Below, piece after piece: positions 9,468-20,002 of a stretch of DNA of 35,120 bases. The stretch covers positions 1,566 to 36,685 of the forward strand of contig JAKCWW010005388.1 in NCBI GenBank assembly GCA_026260175.1, in the 5' to 3' direction. Position 1 is the stretch's first letter; each line of letters starts with the position of its first letter. The notes under the pieces are model-generated. The model saw nothing but the letters and a program-made list of their open reading frames with translations. It was not told the DNA's origin and searched no databases. The DNA is from Reticulitermes lucifugus. Taxonomy: Eukaryota > Arthropoda > Insecta > Blattodea > Rhinotermitidae. The position numbers were made by a program, and so were the translations under genes.

Positions 9468-9960
9468 TACTGGTTTGTGAGTTAAGTATACCTTTAAAAG
9501 TAGTTTATAATAATGGGTTGTGAGTTATGTCTACCTAAGTACTAGTTTCTAATAATGGGTTGTGAGTTACATCTACCTACAAAAGTGGCTTATAATAATG
9601 GCTTGTGAGTCATGTCTATCTACAAAAGTACTTTTAATGAGTTGTGAGTTATGTATACCTAAGCAGTAGTTTATAATAATGGGTTGTAAGTAATGTCTAC
9701 CTAAGTACTAGTTTCTAATAATGGGTTGTGAGTTACATCTACCTACAAAAGTGGCTTATAATAATGGCTTGTGAGTCATGTCTATCTACAAAAGTACTTT
9801 TAATGAGTTGTGAGTTATGTATACCTACAAAAGTAGTTATGGGTTGTGAGTTATTTCTACCTACAAAAGTAGTTATGGGTTGTGAGTTATTTCTACCTAC
9901 AAAGTTAATGTATAAGGGTGGGTTGTGAGTTACGTCTATCCTCAAAAGTAGCGCATAATG
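9468..9960. repeat. Tandem array, ~36-44 bp unit with 166-bp higher-order repeat
   Basis: About twelve units carry the core GGGTTGTGAGTTATGTCTAC followed by CTACAAAAGTAG-like sequence, with spacings of about 36-44 bases. Positions 9541-9660 and 9707-9826 are identical over 120 bases at an offset of 166 bases (four units). That marks a recent higher-order duplication. Both strands are open across part of it because the units happen to lack stops; this is not a gene. Confidence 0.92.
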
Positions 9961-12799
9961 ATGATTTGAGTTATGCCTACATAGAAAGACTCGACATCTT
10001 CGTGTATAAGTTTATACATATTACGTAACCTCGCTGAATAAACATGATATGTTTATCATATCCACACACAGCAGGAAGTTTTGGACATCCCTACGCGGAT
10101 TCCCATTCGTGTTTGAATTGAGTTTCACTGTAAATATGGTGAAGCCACATGGGGAAGTAAAATAACCAAAACTCTAAAATTAGACGTTATAAACAGGCAG
10201 CATTCACAGAGGGACGGCGAACTATGGAGACAAATGTGTTACCCAGTTGTCTGCAGATTTCGAGTTCCTGCAGTTTGGAATGTACTCAAAACCAATGTCC
10301 CTGCTTACGACTTCCTGTTTCTTTTATACCACAGGCATTTACTTCACTTGTGAAATGTGGTACCTCGATGGCCTAAACTAAGGCACCCCTTTATTAAACC
10401 ACTTATATTTAACTTTCTCCAAATATCTACCTAGATCTATAACCAGACTTGTTAGTACATCTCAGTGTTTTCTTATAAGCTACACCCTCGTTCATGGTCA
10501 ATCATTTTTTATTTAAAAATTCTTTATTTATTTATTTTATTTATTTATTTAAAAGTTCTTCTTTTCCTAGTTTCTGAACATCTCAGCAATATACATTTGA
10601 CATCCTCTTCACCTAAACACATTTTCCTTTATTTTCTTTCTAATTCCTTTCAACTTCCACACTCCTGCTACCAACCATCCTACACCACTGCACTCCTTCC
10701 TATTACAGCATTCTACACATATTTTACCCCATAACATGAATCAAAACAACAATGCTAACGGATACGTTGGACCAGAATCTACGCAACAGGAAAACAGGCT
10801 TTATCAGATCTGCTCGTAAATCCTTCTTTCTTTTCAAAGAATAGACACAGGCTAAAAACACTGCCAACCTCACATTCCTGACATCATTTCACTCGTTTAT
10901 CTGTAACGCGGGGTTAAGGGTCGCTATCTCCCTCGCACCCCTGCTAACAATAAAGTTCCCAAAGCAGACACCAAGAAATAAATATGCGTACGGCCATAAG
11001 GCGGCCATTAAAATGTCCCGCAAGAGGCCTGAGGGCTGGAATGCGACAGGACAGACGAAAGCTCTGGGGTATTCACTCGCGTCAAGAAGCAATTCATTAG
11101 CTACGGCACCACACTGCTTCGTGTCACTCAACACTAAACTAAGGGCAAGAAGTATGAAAGTGGATTTTCTGAAAAGACACTGCCGATATTTCTGGAACAG
11201 TCCGTAGTTTGTTCAAAAATTATGTGAAAACAAAAATACTATAAAAACGTTTCGACTCGCAACAGATAACGTGACTGGTGAAAGCAGCAAATTAACAAAC
11301 AGCCTCATAATTTGTAGTCGTCGCTTAGATTCTTAGCACATAAACAGTTCGAATTAGGTCCGTGTTTATTTTGTCCCCAGTATCACCATGAACTTCATTT
11401 TTGTTACTCTGAGCGCAGCGGAGTGGGGGAACTGCATTTCTGTACACCCGGTCATGCCCCTACACCAAAGCATAAACCTAAACACAACAGTTATGGATAA
11501 TGAAGCAGGAGGAAATGCATCCGTTCTAGAAGAGTGCTGTGTGTGAAGAGAAGAGGCACCTCATCTGGGCCATAACATTAACAACATTAAAGCTCTGAAC
11601 TACTGTGGGAAGGGACTACAACTAACAACATAAGTCAATAGTTACACTGCAGCTACTACAATCCTGGCAGCACAGAACCCTTCATTCACAGGCCTGTGGT
11701 CGGGGGGTGACACGTCTTTCTAATGTCCCAATTAAACTGCTCCACTACAGACGCGATTTAAAGAGCTAGGCCCTCACTAGCTTGTGGCCTAGAAAACCTC
11801 AGTCCGAGCAGAAGAATGTAGCGCTATTGTCATATCTTAATTTCAACGAGTAACGTCGAGGCGTGCGGTCGTAAGCTTTTAGACGTCACATTGTGTATAT
11901 ATGTTTATATACGTACGCATGCACGCACCCACGACTTTTCGTGAGACGAAGCATAAGCGTGAAAGTCGAAGTCGAAAAGCAGGTACGCAGTGTTAATCGT
12001 TTTTCAAACCACATTTACAGCACAGATAAAGTGTATTTAATGTAGTTGCCCATTTAAGTATTCAGATTTACCTCAAGATTTGTTTCAATATCACAGAGTC
12101 TGTGGGCTGCGCCCCAAATCCTCTTCCCTTCAGATTTAAAAATAGATATTAATGGTTTTAAGGTGCTAAGGGAACGTCATGAAACGAACAGAGAAAGTGA
12201 AAAATACAACAATAACCCACTTCCAGGATTCGAACACCGGGGCTCTTAAATGATTATAGCAGACACCTTTATTTTCTCGTCTACGGAGAAGGAGAACAAA
12301 CTGCTTGCGGGCCCTGTGGCTTACAGCTCTCCCCCCCCCACTAATGGGTGCTTATCAAATTATAATAACCAGACGTTTTTACTGGTAATGGGACGGGAGA
12401 ACGGAATGTAATGGAAACCCTACCACTCAGCACGCTGAAAAACTGACACGTACCTACAAAGCAACGTATAATGGCCACAAGTATAGTTGGCAATCGTGAG
12501 GTATTAGCATGGGGCAGTATTTACTATGCCTGCACAGTCCTAATTGGTAGGAACCCTTACAGAATGCAAAGTAGATGGCACTGCAAAGCGAGGAGATTAA
12601 AATTCATAACTACAATTACAACGTCGCTCCTTTACACATGACTAAAAAAATAAAGTCTTACTAAAAATAATTTTAATATAACACTTCTAAAATGGTAGAT
12701 TCTCAAGCTTTGTATTCAGAGGCTAGCCACCTCCAGTGTCATCAGGCTTGCGGGATTTTCGTTACATTTTCCAGAGGAAAACTGGGACAGTAGCTTGAA
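9961..12799. other. Long stretch without an identifiable gene
   Basis: 10500-10750 is AT-rich (TTTATTTATT runs). A minus-strand open frame at 11134-10889, extendable upstream, has a hydrophobic stretch but no family I recognise. There are C-runs at about 12333-12341 and palindromic TATATACGTACGCATGC-type sequence near 11893-11925. I could not assign any of it to a named element. Confidence 0.5.
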
Positions 12800-13036
12800 G
12801 GACACGAACATACCTCCCGGCTGACCATGTACGTTCCAGAAACCGAGAGCTGGCTCAAGGACACGAACATACATCCCGGCTGACCATGTACGTTCCAGAA
12901 ACCGAGAGCTGGCTGAAGGACACGAACATACATCCCGGCTGACCATGTACGTTCCAGAAACCGAGAGCTGGCTCAAGGACACGAACATACTTCCCGGCTG
13001 ACCATGTACGTTCCAGAAACCGAGAGCTGGCTCAAG
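12800..13036. repeat. 59-bp minisatellite, four copies
   Basis: Units start with GACACGAACATAC at 12800/12801, 12860, 12919 and 12978, and continue through GGCTGACCATGTACGTTCC and AAACCGAGAGCTGGCTCAAG. Only a few substitutions separate the copies. The period is not a multiple of three, so the three frames of a spurious repeat protein rotate. The array is sharply bounded on both sides. Confidence 0.95.
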
Positions 13037-13920
13037 CGGCTACACTTCTTACTTGTATTCCGGAGAGGTACTGTTCAAAACTCGTCCTGGACACAGACTA
13101 TATTGCCCTTTTAGCGGTTTTCCCCAGTCCCTCCAACAAATTCCGGAAGAGTATACCCCATCCTAACATTCAACGAAATACAGTCTGAGCTACCTACAGT
13201 GTTGTTAAACAAACCATAAATACAGCAGCATGATTAGGAAGACAAAGCTAGTGGCATAGAAAGAAATGAAGAAAAAATAAAATGACAGAACACTGTATAA
13301 AAGGAACTGTATTTAAAAGTGGACACACAGTGATAAGCAGAAATACAAAGAACGCCACGTTATTAAAATGTAACGTATCAATTACGTCATTTAATGTTAC
13401 CAATGTTGTTCATTACAAAGGATGAACACAGCAACGTTAGTCACAGAAAACGAAACAAATTCATCGGATGTGGAAGCCGGATGCAAAAAAGTGGGAGGTC
13501 TAACCACAATGATGATCACGTTCAGGGTCTGCCAGGGTGTCGACAAGTTCGTATAGGGCCTGTGTATCACTGTGTGTACCAACAGTAGTGCAGTACGCGA
13601 AACGCACTGAAGGAAGTGGCAGACAGACAAGTAACTGCGATCTATCGAAATGTTAGCAGCTGATATGTCTTGTACTATCTTACACGGCGTTCATTCCGTG
13701 GCATCGTGCGAACTCTGGTGGCTGACAAGAGTACATGGACTTTAGATACGGTATATACTGAGCAAACAGTCGACAAGGAGTGCTCCTCCGGCTTTGTAGA
13801 TGAGTGTATGGCTCACAACATATCGAAAAAAACTGCAAAATATTAGAACGGGCCTCAGATTTTGACATATTCTTTAGAACGATGTAAGTAACGGAAAATG
13901 TAGTCTCACGCTAAAAAAGA
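13037..13920. other. No recognisable feature
   Basis: Short chance open frames on both strands around 13394-13630. No domain, TIR or tRNA-like motif was seen. Confidence 0.5.
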
Positions 13921-14112
13921 ATTGCCATGGCTCAGGCAGTTAGTCGCCGGCCTCTCACCGCGGAAGCCCGGGTTCGATCCCGGGTCAGTCCATGTGGGAT
14001 TTGTGGTGGAAAAAGTGGCACTGGGACAGGTCCCCCCCCCCCGAGTACTTCGGTTTTCCCCTGTCAATTTCATTCCACCGGTTCTCCATTATACACGGAA
14101 AAACGGAAAAAA
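13921..14112 (+). mobile_element. SINE family B, tRNA-like head
   Basis: The head at 13925-13992 has an A-box-like GGCTCAGGCAGTTAG and a perfect B box inside CGGGTTCGATCCCGGG, as in RNA polymerase III promoters of tRNA-derived SINEs. The body follows, with GTGGCACTGGGACAGGT, a C-run at about 14030-14042, and TTCCACCGGTTCTCCAT. It is not a functional tRNA gene because the acceptor stem does not close. Only one copy is seen in this window. Confidence 0.75.
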
Positions 14113-14495
14113 CTAATCATCTTCATCACAGGGTTGCACAATAAGCCTTAAGGCTGCGGTGCGTCCGTAGCGTCTGCTGCGGGGCGTTTCTCCATAAAAA
14201 AAAATTACACTGACGTATGTAGGAACAGGCTGTACGACGAACATTTGAAGTCAACACGGAGGAAGTACTCTCCACGTAATATCAAATCAAGGGTAACAAT
14301 CAAGGGGAATATAGCACGCACGACCAAGTCGGCAGCGGGCACAAAATGTTATCGCGACTTGGGCGCAGAGACGTAGGTGCGGGCAGACGGAATGTTAACA
14401 ACAAGGCGGGTCCCAGACAAATATTGCGTAAGGGTGTGGACGCTATTCGTCTGGCTTTGGCGTAAACGTAGGACGGTTCCAGTTCCTCAAACTAA
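14113..14495. other. No recognisable feature
   Basis: CpG-rich sequence between a SINE and a LINE 3' end. No motif recognised. Confidence 0.45.
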
Positions 14496-15035
14496 CTCCA
14501 CGGAGTATAGTCCTTCTTGAGAAGCTAACAGCTACTCACAAAAATAACCCGCATTTTATGGAACCCGAGGGTTCATTACCGTGTTCACAACAGCCCGCCA
14601 GTTGTCCCTATCCTGAGCCATATCAATCCAATCCATCCTATTTCTTGAATATCTATTTCAATATTATTCTTCCATCTACGACAGGGTCTTCCAAGTGGTC
14701 TCTTTCCTTCAGGTTTCCTCAAAGAAGCCTTTACGGACCTATCCTCTCCCCCACATACGAGTATACATGCCCCGCCCATCTCATTCCTCTTGACTTGATC
14801 TCCCGAACAATATTTGGTGAGGAGTACAGATCATAAAGCTCCTCATGACGCTATCTCCTCCAGTCCTCTCTTACGCCGAATTATCCTTCTGAGCACCCTA
14901 ATGTCACACACACACACACACAGCCTATGTTCGTCCCTCAATGTAAGAGACCAAGTTCCACACCCATACAAAACAACAGGCAAAATTAGTTCTGTATATT
15001 CGGGTTCCATAAAAGGCGTGGAATGTCCTGACTGA
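14496..15035 (-). mobile_element. LINE 3' end with RT C-terminal coding remnant
   Basis: On the minus strand, with frameshifts, it reads YGCGTWSLTLRDEHRL near 14975-14925, then VLRRI, EELYDLYSSPNIV, RGMRWAGHV, then KPEGKRPLGRP and [16 protein letters not shown], then [14 protein letters not shown] and VMNPRVP at about 14560. This order is typical of the C-terminal region of arthropod LINE ORFs, as I recall them. The 3' UTR contains CTTCTTGAGAAGCTAA, shared with 31010-31030. A CA repeat (14905-14922) interrupts the coding part. The copy is inactive. Confidence 0.8.
14905..14922. repeat. (CA)n microsatellite
   Basis: Nine CA units within the LINE remnant, giving an in-frame Cys/Val run on the minus strand. 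Confidence 0.95.
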
Positions 15036-15647
15036 CTGAGAGACTACTAGCTTCTCCAGAGAGTCCTACGGCGTCTTTGTTCATACAAAACACCCCACAC
15101 ATTTCTGCTAACTGCAGCGCTGCAACACAATGACAGCAACGTTCTCGTCACCTCATGTCTCATACAGCAACTGCTTGAAAATCACTGCTTACACTACAGT
15201 TTTACATTTCCCAACCTTCTGACACATTTGTCCGTCATTACGTCATTCACGAACGCCAATCCCATCTGACACAGCCACAGCTAGTGCTCCCTATGAAACT
15301 GAACCCTTCCGTAACACCGGTAACTTCAATAAATATTTACCCTTTCAGTGCTGTTGCCGTGTATATACGTTTTGGCCTGGTGACACCGTAGTTCGATTTC
15401 TGTCGCAACCGGTCTGGCCGACTGCTGTTCATTTTCACATTTCTTTAACGCATTTCCGTGCCGGATGTCGTACATCTTGGCTACTTTTCCCACACCTAGA
15501 CCTCTGAATTCTGTAAAAGCAGGTAGCGATTTTCCTACAAGCAGGCCGGACGCTGTACCACTACCTTATTCACGCTACATGTCTTAAGACAGAATTAAGC
15601 TGCCGCAAGGTGGTGCATTGCATATTTTTACATAACTCGCATTCATA
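15036..15647. other. No recognisable feature
   Basis: CpG-rich. It may include more upstream LINE sequence next to 15035, but I could not match it. Confidence 0.4.
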
Positions 15648-15909
15648 AAGGTAAAGTTCTCCCTATAACAGGCCATGAAGACACAGAGGGGGAGTAGAGG
15701 TATAGCTGTACTCTTTCTAGAACCTCGGCGCTAGATGGGGGTGGGTAGTCAACGCCACACCCCGGCCGCTTTACCCCTGGGAATGTCCCGGTACCCATTG
15801 TACAGGAGGCTCGGTAGGCCCCAGGGCCGGTCTGGACGGGTGCTGAAAATCTCGCCCCCCACCGGGATTCCATCCCCGGACCGTCCAGCTCGTAGCGAGT
15901 CGCTATATA
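15648..15909 (-). mobile_element. SINE family A copy (head truncated)
   Basis: The plus strand starts with AAAGGTAAAGTTCTCC (tail side), then GGGGGAGTAGAGGTATAGCT, CCCCGGCCGCTTTACCCC, GGCCCCAGGGCCGGTCTGG, and ends in the tRNA-like CGTAGCGAGTCGCTATA. The head lacks its last ~20 bases compared with the copy ending at 24874. Confidence 0.85.
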
Positions 15910-16499
15910 TTTGTTTCAATTTTTCTAATACTTTAAATAATATAAATACGAAACATGGAACTTTTTTCAACATACGTTACTAGGCACAAAAGTGAAATTA
16001 TCCGACCTCGAACGCCAAATGGCCGAGTGCATTCATGTGCCCATCCCGGAAGGGGTAAAACGCCTACAGTACGGGGTAAATAAAGTACAACTGGACAGCA
16101 GACGTAAAAAATGACTTCACGATTCTGACAGACCGAACAGCGGCACAAATTGAAGACAACTGTCACCAGGAACAACAAAGTTACCACAGTTAATTGCCGT
16201 CCCCCAACAGGTTTTACGGTCTGTAGGCTTGAGTGACAGGATTTGTATTATTAAGCTGGAAGTCGATAATCGATTTTAGAGATGTCAATAAACCAAGTGA
16301 CTGACATACACACCGCGCGACATCAATCGCTGTTAACAACATAGCCTACCTTGTTCATTTACTAAGTACACTGACATCGCTCCACTTGTATTCACGGCGC
16401 ACCCGGATCAAATACCGGCCGTATTTCTAGTTACGGCCTATAGTAAACTCTTCTGTTGCTTCTGTTTCTAGCACCAAACGATTACAACAACAGACTTTC
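15910..16499. other. No recognisable feature
   Basis: Mixed sequence with short open frames only. No repeats matched within the window. Confidence 0.45.
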
Positions 16500-16825
16500 A
16501 TAACCTCCAACGACTACAGACACTCCCCGACTTACGCAATAGTCACGTTCCGAAGGTCCGGCGCGAGTCGAATTTTGCACGTGTCGTAACTGGTTGTACG
16601 TATGGAGGAACTCCAACACGCTGATCGGGCCGCAGCAAGACCGCCCAGCCGCCTGCGTTATCGCCCAGCAGTATTCTTCAGCCAACGTCGTCTCATTTCG
16701 CTGTCATTCCCGCAAGGCAAAATTCGCCGCGCGTTAAAAAAATGTTATCAGTTCCATGTTCTTCTACTCTTTTAAAACTGGTAATTCTGAAATTCAGTAA
16801 CTTTAAATTGCGTACGTCAGGGAGC
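16500..16825. repeat. Interspersed repeat family G, copy 2 (CpG-rich)
   Basis: Homologous to 1797-2165. Shared blocks include ACAGACACTCCCCGACTTAC (here) versus ACAGACATTCCCTGCTTTAT, and GCCCAGCAGTATTCTTCAGCC versus the GTCCAGCAGCGCTCTTCTGCC region. This copy keeps many CG sites that are TG or CA in the left copy. Family identity is unknown. Confidence 0.6.
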
Positions 16826-17463
16826 GTCCGTACTCCGCTTCCTTCCACCCCTCGCCTACACAACAATCATCATTTTTCCACGTTTCTGTAACTGAAACAC
16901 GATTGTTACACTGGCCGCTGAACCAGTCCGTGTGTCTTACACCAAGATAAGCACCACCGAACAACTCCCATTCCCCACCACCTCCAGAAACTCAGCTTCC
17001 AAGGAATTCCTGACATGTCAACTCCCTGGAATGGTCTACGTTAGTGTCACTCGTTGCGTCTCGACGACAAAAACCGGGGTGTACATGACGGTTACTGTTT
17101 TCTGGAACACGACGCTATGCCGTACGTTAAAACCATATTTATAAAAGCACCGGAGAAATATGATCCCTCCATATTCAGGGTAGAATACACTCTTCTGCCC
17201 TGCAGGTGCAGGCAAGAAGGTCCTCCAAAAGAGTGATAAATTTATAGCAGACCTCACGGTGTCATATTCCAGAAGTCAGTAACATTCACAGCCACCGCCG
17301 TGAGAACCTCGAGTGTCTAGGGGTATACGCGTTTGCGATCAGCGCGGTTTGGAAACTGTAACCAAGCAGTTCGTTCAGGGGTTGAAACACTGTCAAACAC
17401 TGGGCACGCGGACAACCTCTCTGGTTTGCTTCGATCTCTCTGGACAACTGCAGGGTAACAGCA
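16826..17463. other. No recognisable gene
   Basis: Overlapping short open frames at 16932-17257 on both strands, none with a recognised domain. Confidence 0.45.
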
Positions 17464-17763
17464 AGGTAAAGGTAAAGTTATCCTTTTGCACGCCAAAAAG
17501 ACGTATGGCGGAGTGGAACTGTAGCTCAACTTATTCTTAACCTCGGCTCTAGATGGAGATGAGTGGTCAGGTTCACGCCTCGGCCGCTTTATAACCTGGG
17601 ACAGAGCTCCCGGTACCCACTGAACAGGAGGCTGGGTGGGCCACAGAGCTGGTCTGGACGCTCTGGAGAACAGAAAAATCTCTTGCACCTTCCGGGAATG
17701 GAACCACGATTACTCGGTCGGCCAATGGCCTCGCCACTAAACCAACTACATTATCCCGGCTCC
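17464..17763 (-). mobile_element. SINE family A copy
   Basis: From GGTAAAGGTAAAGTTATCC through CCTCGGCCGCTTTATAACC, CCACTGAACAGGAGGCTGGG and GAGCTGGTCTGGACG. It ends at the tRNA-like head, whose reverse complement starts GCCGGGATAATGTAGTTGG and carries a degraded B box. This full-length copy diverges more from the others in the head. Confidence 0.85.
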
Positions 17764-18427
17764 AACTTGCGTTAGAACGCACAAACATACTCGTACATAT
17801 CGAAATTAGATAGTAACAAGTGATACTTAGTTCTTCAACATTTCGGCATTAACATTTCAATTCCCGGTGCAATCTGCAAAACTCCGGATTTAAATTGTAG
17901 GATTTATTCCATGCAAACTTTGATAAAAAAAAATAAACAAAACCAATGGGAAAAAGATCCCAACCGGGATGTACAAGAATGGTCATAATTGGCCGATTCA
18001 CATGGTGCGTCATTCGGGAAATGAACCCAGCGACCTGCGACAGGATGCAGAGGGACAAACATTCCTCCCGGACTGGCACTGCATTGCCTGTAAAGACGGC
18101 ACATGTCTCGCGAAAAGAGGGCGTATGGCAACTCGAGCTATTGGGAGAGATGCTGGATACAAGCGGCCAATAGTGTAGGTTCCCACACCCCTGACATAAG
18201 GCATTCCCTCAGACACTTATCGGAAAGGAATGCAGACGAAACATCGGGTCATTTATTACAGCTCGTGTGTGTTTGTGGCTATTCCCTATACTAACATGCG
18301 TCGACAGAAATCTCCTACATCTTCGGGAACATAACACGCGCGAAATAAGCGTTACTGTTCGCCTATAGAATTGATCATCGGAAACTCGCTTGTTAGATCA
18401 CCATGGAAACTACGTTCTCTCTCGCTG

Positions 18428-18428
<1 letters not shown>
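17764..18428. other. No recognisable gene
   Basis: Several overlapping open frames at 17849-18216 on both strands, typical of chance in CpG-rich sequence. No domain recognised. Confidence 0.45.
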
Positions 18429-18464
<36 letters not shown>

Positions 18465-18465
18465 A
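18429..18465. repeat. (TC)n(AC)n compound microsatellite
   Basis: CT units run directly into CA units. Confidence 0.95.
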
Positions 18466-18578
18466 AGTGGAAAACCCGAGAAAGCAACGACGAAAGATAC
18501 AACTTGTATAACCCGCAGACAAACTCGACAGCTTCGTCTACAAAACCTGATTTCGACTAATACAGTATTTGGTTAGAC

Positions 18579-18717
18579 TTTCCCGGGGGTAAAGCGGCCG
18601 AGGCGTGGCGTTAACCACCCACTCCATCTTGCGCCAAGGTTAAAGAAAGAGTACAGCTATGCCTCCACTCCCCCCCTGTGCCTTTACGGCTTGTTCTTGG
18701 GTGAACTTTACCTTGTT
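18579..18717 (+). mobile_element. SINE family A copy, 5' truncated
   Basis: Contains only the 3' half: CCCGGGGGTAAAGCGGCCG, GAGGCGTGGCGTTAACC, AAAGAAAGAGTACAGCTATG, and the tail GTGAACTTTACCTTGTTAC. The head and middle are missing, as is common for 5'-truncated retroposed copies. Confidence 0.85.
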
Positions 18718-19397
18718 ACAAGTATTCGGTTTGATTATATGCACTGTCCTTTCAAGTATGAGGTTACATGTAGAGTAAATGTGATTAGGAGCGTGTAGCC
18801 CCTATGTAGGTCATGAGTTTCCTCCAGCACTTTAAATTGTAAATCTATTACAGTTCACTGAAACACAAGAAATTACATAATGCACAAAGAAGTGTGCCAA
18901 ATCTGTTGCACAAGGCGACAGCAAATCTGAATTTCATAAAGAGTGCTCCTGCCGTGTCATTTACGCTTAGGTAGCTTCTTCGTGCGTCGTGAACACGAAT
19001 GAACATTTTAACAATTCATTGCAGGTCGGTCAGTGCTCGAAATGGACCGGAACGCACCGGAACGCCGTTCCGGTTGATACAAAAATTAAAAACCCCTTCC
19101 AGTAGACACAATCACACTCAATTACAGCTTCATAGAAGATTTTTCCTTGCCGTTCCGGTTGTGTACGAGTAAAATTTTCCCATTTTAGCACCGGGTACGA
19201 TTAAACGCCGACCGCACTGAAACTGTGAACAATGGCTAGTGAAATCGTCTATGATTCTGACCCTCAGTCCCGCCTGGCGAATGTCTGGCAGGTACTGAGG
19301 AAAACCACGAACATCCTGTCACGATACGAGTCTTCTGGAATGTTACACAGTGTGGACTGGTTCAGGGGTACAAACATTTTCCAAAAGATCTAAAAGT
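18718..19397. other. Unassigned; possible hAT-type end near 19030
   Basis: Near 19030-19075, CAGTGCTCGAAATGG is followed by repeated ACCGGAACG and GTTCCGG, suggesting a DNA-transposon terminus. No second end was identified. A 53-codon plus-strand frame (19232-19393, starting MASEIVYDSDPQSR) is not recognised and may be chance. Confidence 0.3.
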
Positions 19398-19475
19398 CAC
19401 CTCAAAATCTTAGGCGCCAGAGGGGTGACGTGAGGCAAGTTCCACACTGAGGACCGGATGTGCACCCCTGTGGTA
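19398..19475 (-). repeat. Repeat family E, partial copy, reverse
   Basis: Its reverse complement reads GGTCCTCAGTGTGGAACTTG, then CTCACGTCACCCCTCTGGCG and CCTAAGAT. This parallels the block GTCCTCAGC..AACTTGCTTCACG of the copy at 19851-20002. Confidence 0.6.
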
Positions 19476-19614
19476 AATATTTGATGTCACGAGGAAGCGT
19501 AGTGTCTTCATCTTCAGGGTCGAGCAATCCTAAGTTTTCTTGGACCGATAGACAAATTATTAATGCCTATGGTGTATATCTAATTTGCGTCTCGTGTGGT
19601 ATTACCTGCAATTA

Positions 19615-19800
19615 CAGTCGAACCCGGTTATAACGACATCGGTTTATGCGACACCTCGTCTATAGCGTCAGATATCCTGTGCTACCAACTAATTCCTCAC
19701 TGTTAACCATAACATTACACTTCTCGGTTATGACAACACTCGTTTATAACGACACAAAATATTCAGTCCCCTTTTATGACGTTATAACCGAGTTCAACTG
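19615..19800. mobile_element. pogo/Tigger-like miniature element, 186 bp
   Basis: It starts CAGTCGAACCCGGTTATAAC and ends with the reverse complement of CAGTTGAACTCGGTTATAAC, giving ~21-bp terminal inverted repeats with two mismatches. Each end is flanked by TA (19613-19614 and 19801-19802), the expected target duplication for Tc1/mariner-pogo transposons. CAGT-GAACC-GTTATAACG ends are typical of the pogo/Tigger group. The interior repeats the TATAACGAC motif. There is no transposase, so any movement would need one in trans. Confidence 0.85.
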
Positions 19801-19850
19801 TACATGCATTTATACTGTTCACACATACAGTACAATAGAGATGCTCGAAT

Positions 19851-20002
19851 TCCGGGCGCCAGGTCACCATGACGACTGAAGTTTGTACGGTGACGCCTAA
19901 TATTTGTGGGTCCTCAGCAAAGAACTTGCTTCACGTTACCCTTCCGGCGCCAATAATTATGACTTCCTACTTTTCGGGAAGACTTGTGCACCCCTATACT
20001 AT
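19851..20002 (+). repeat. Repeat family E, fullest copy
   Basis: Begins near GGGCGCCAGGTCACCATG, continues GTGACGCCTAATATTTGTGG and GTCCTCAGC, then CCTTCCGGCGCC, and ends near TGTGCACCCCTATAC. The GGCGCC at both ends of the central block form a short inverted pair. Related stretches lie at 22019-22165 and 33745-33896 (plus) and 19398-19475 (minus). Confidence 0.65.

Noticed and set aside
9728..9945. Open frames on both strands with matching repeat peptides
   Set aside because: Product of the ~41-bp tandem array; both strands are open at once, which points to composition and not coding.
13925..13992. Functional tRNA gene
   Set aside because: A and B boxes are present but the acceptor arm does not pair and a SINE body follows directly. 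The same applies to the heads at 24815-24874, 25620-25695, 26443-26528 and 32750-32826.
16482..16685. Minus-strand frame similar to one at 2026-1793, as a conserved protein pair
   Set aside because: The similarity is at the DNA level of repeat family G, with indels that break the frame between copies, so the shared peptide start is incidental.
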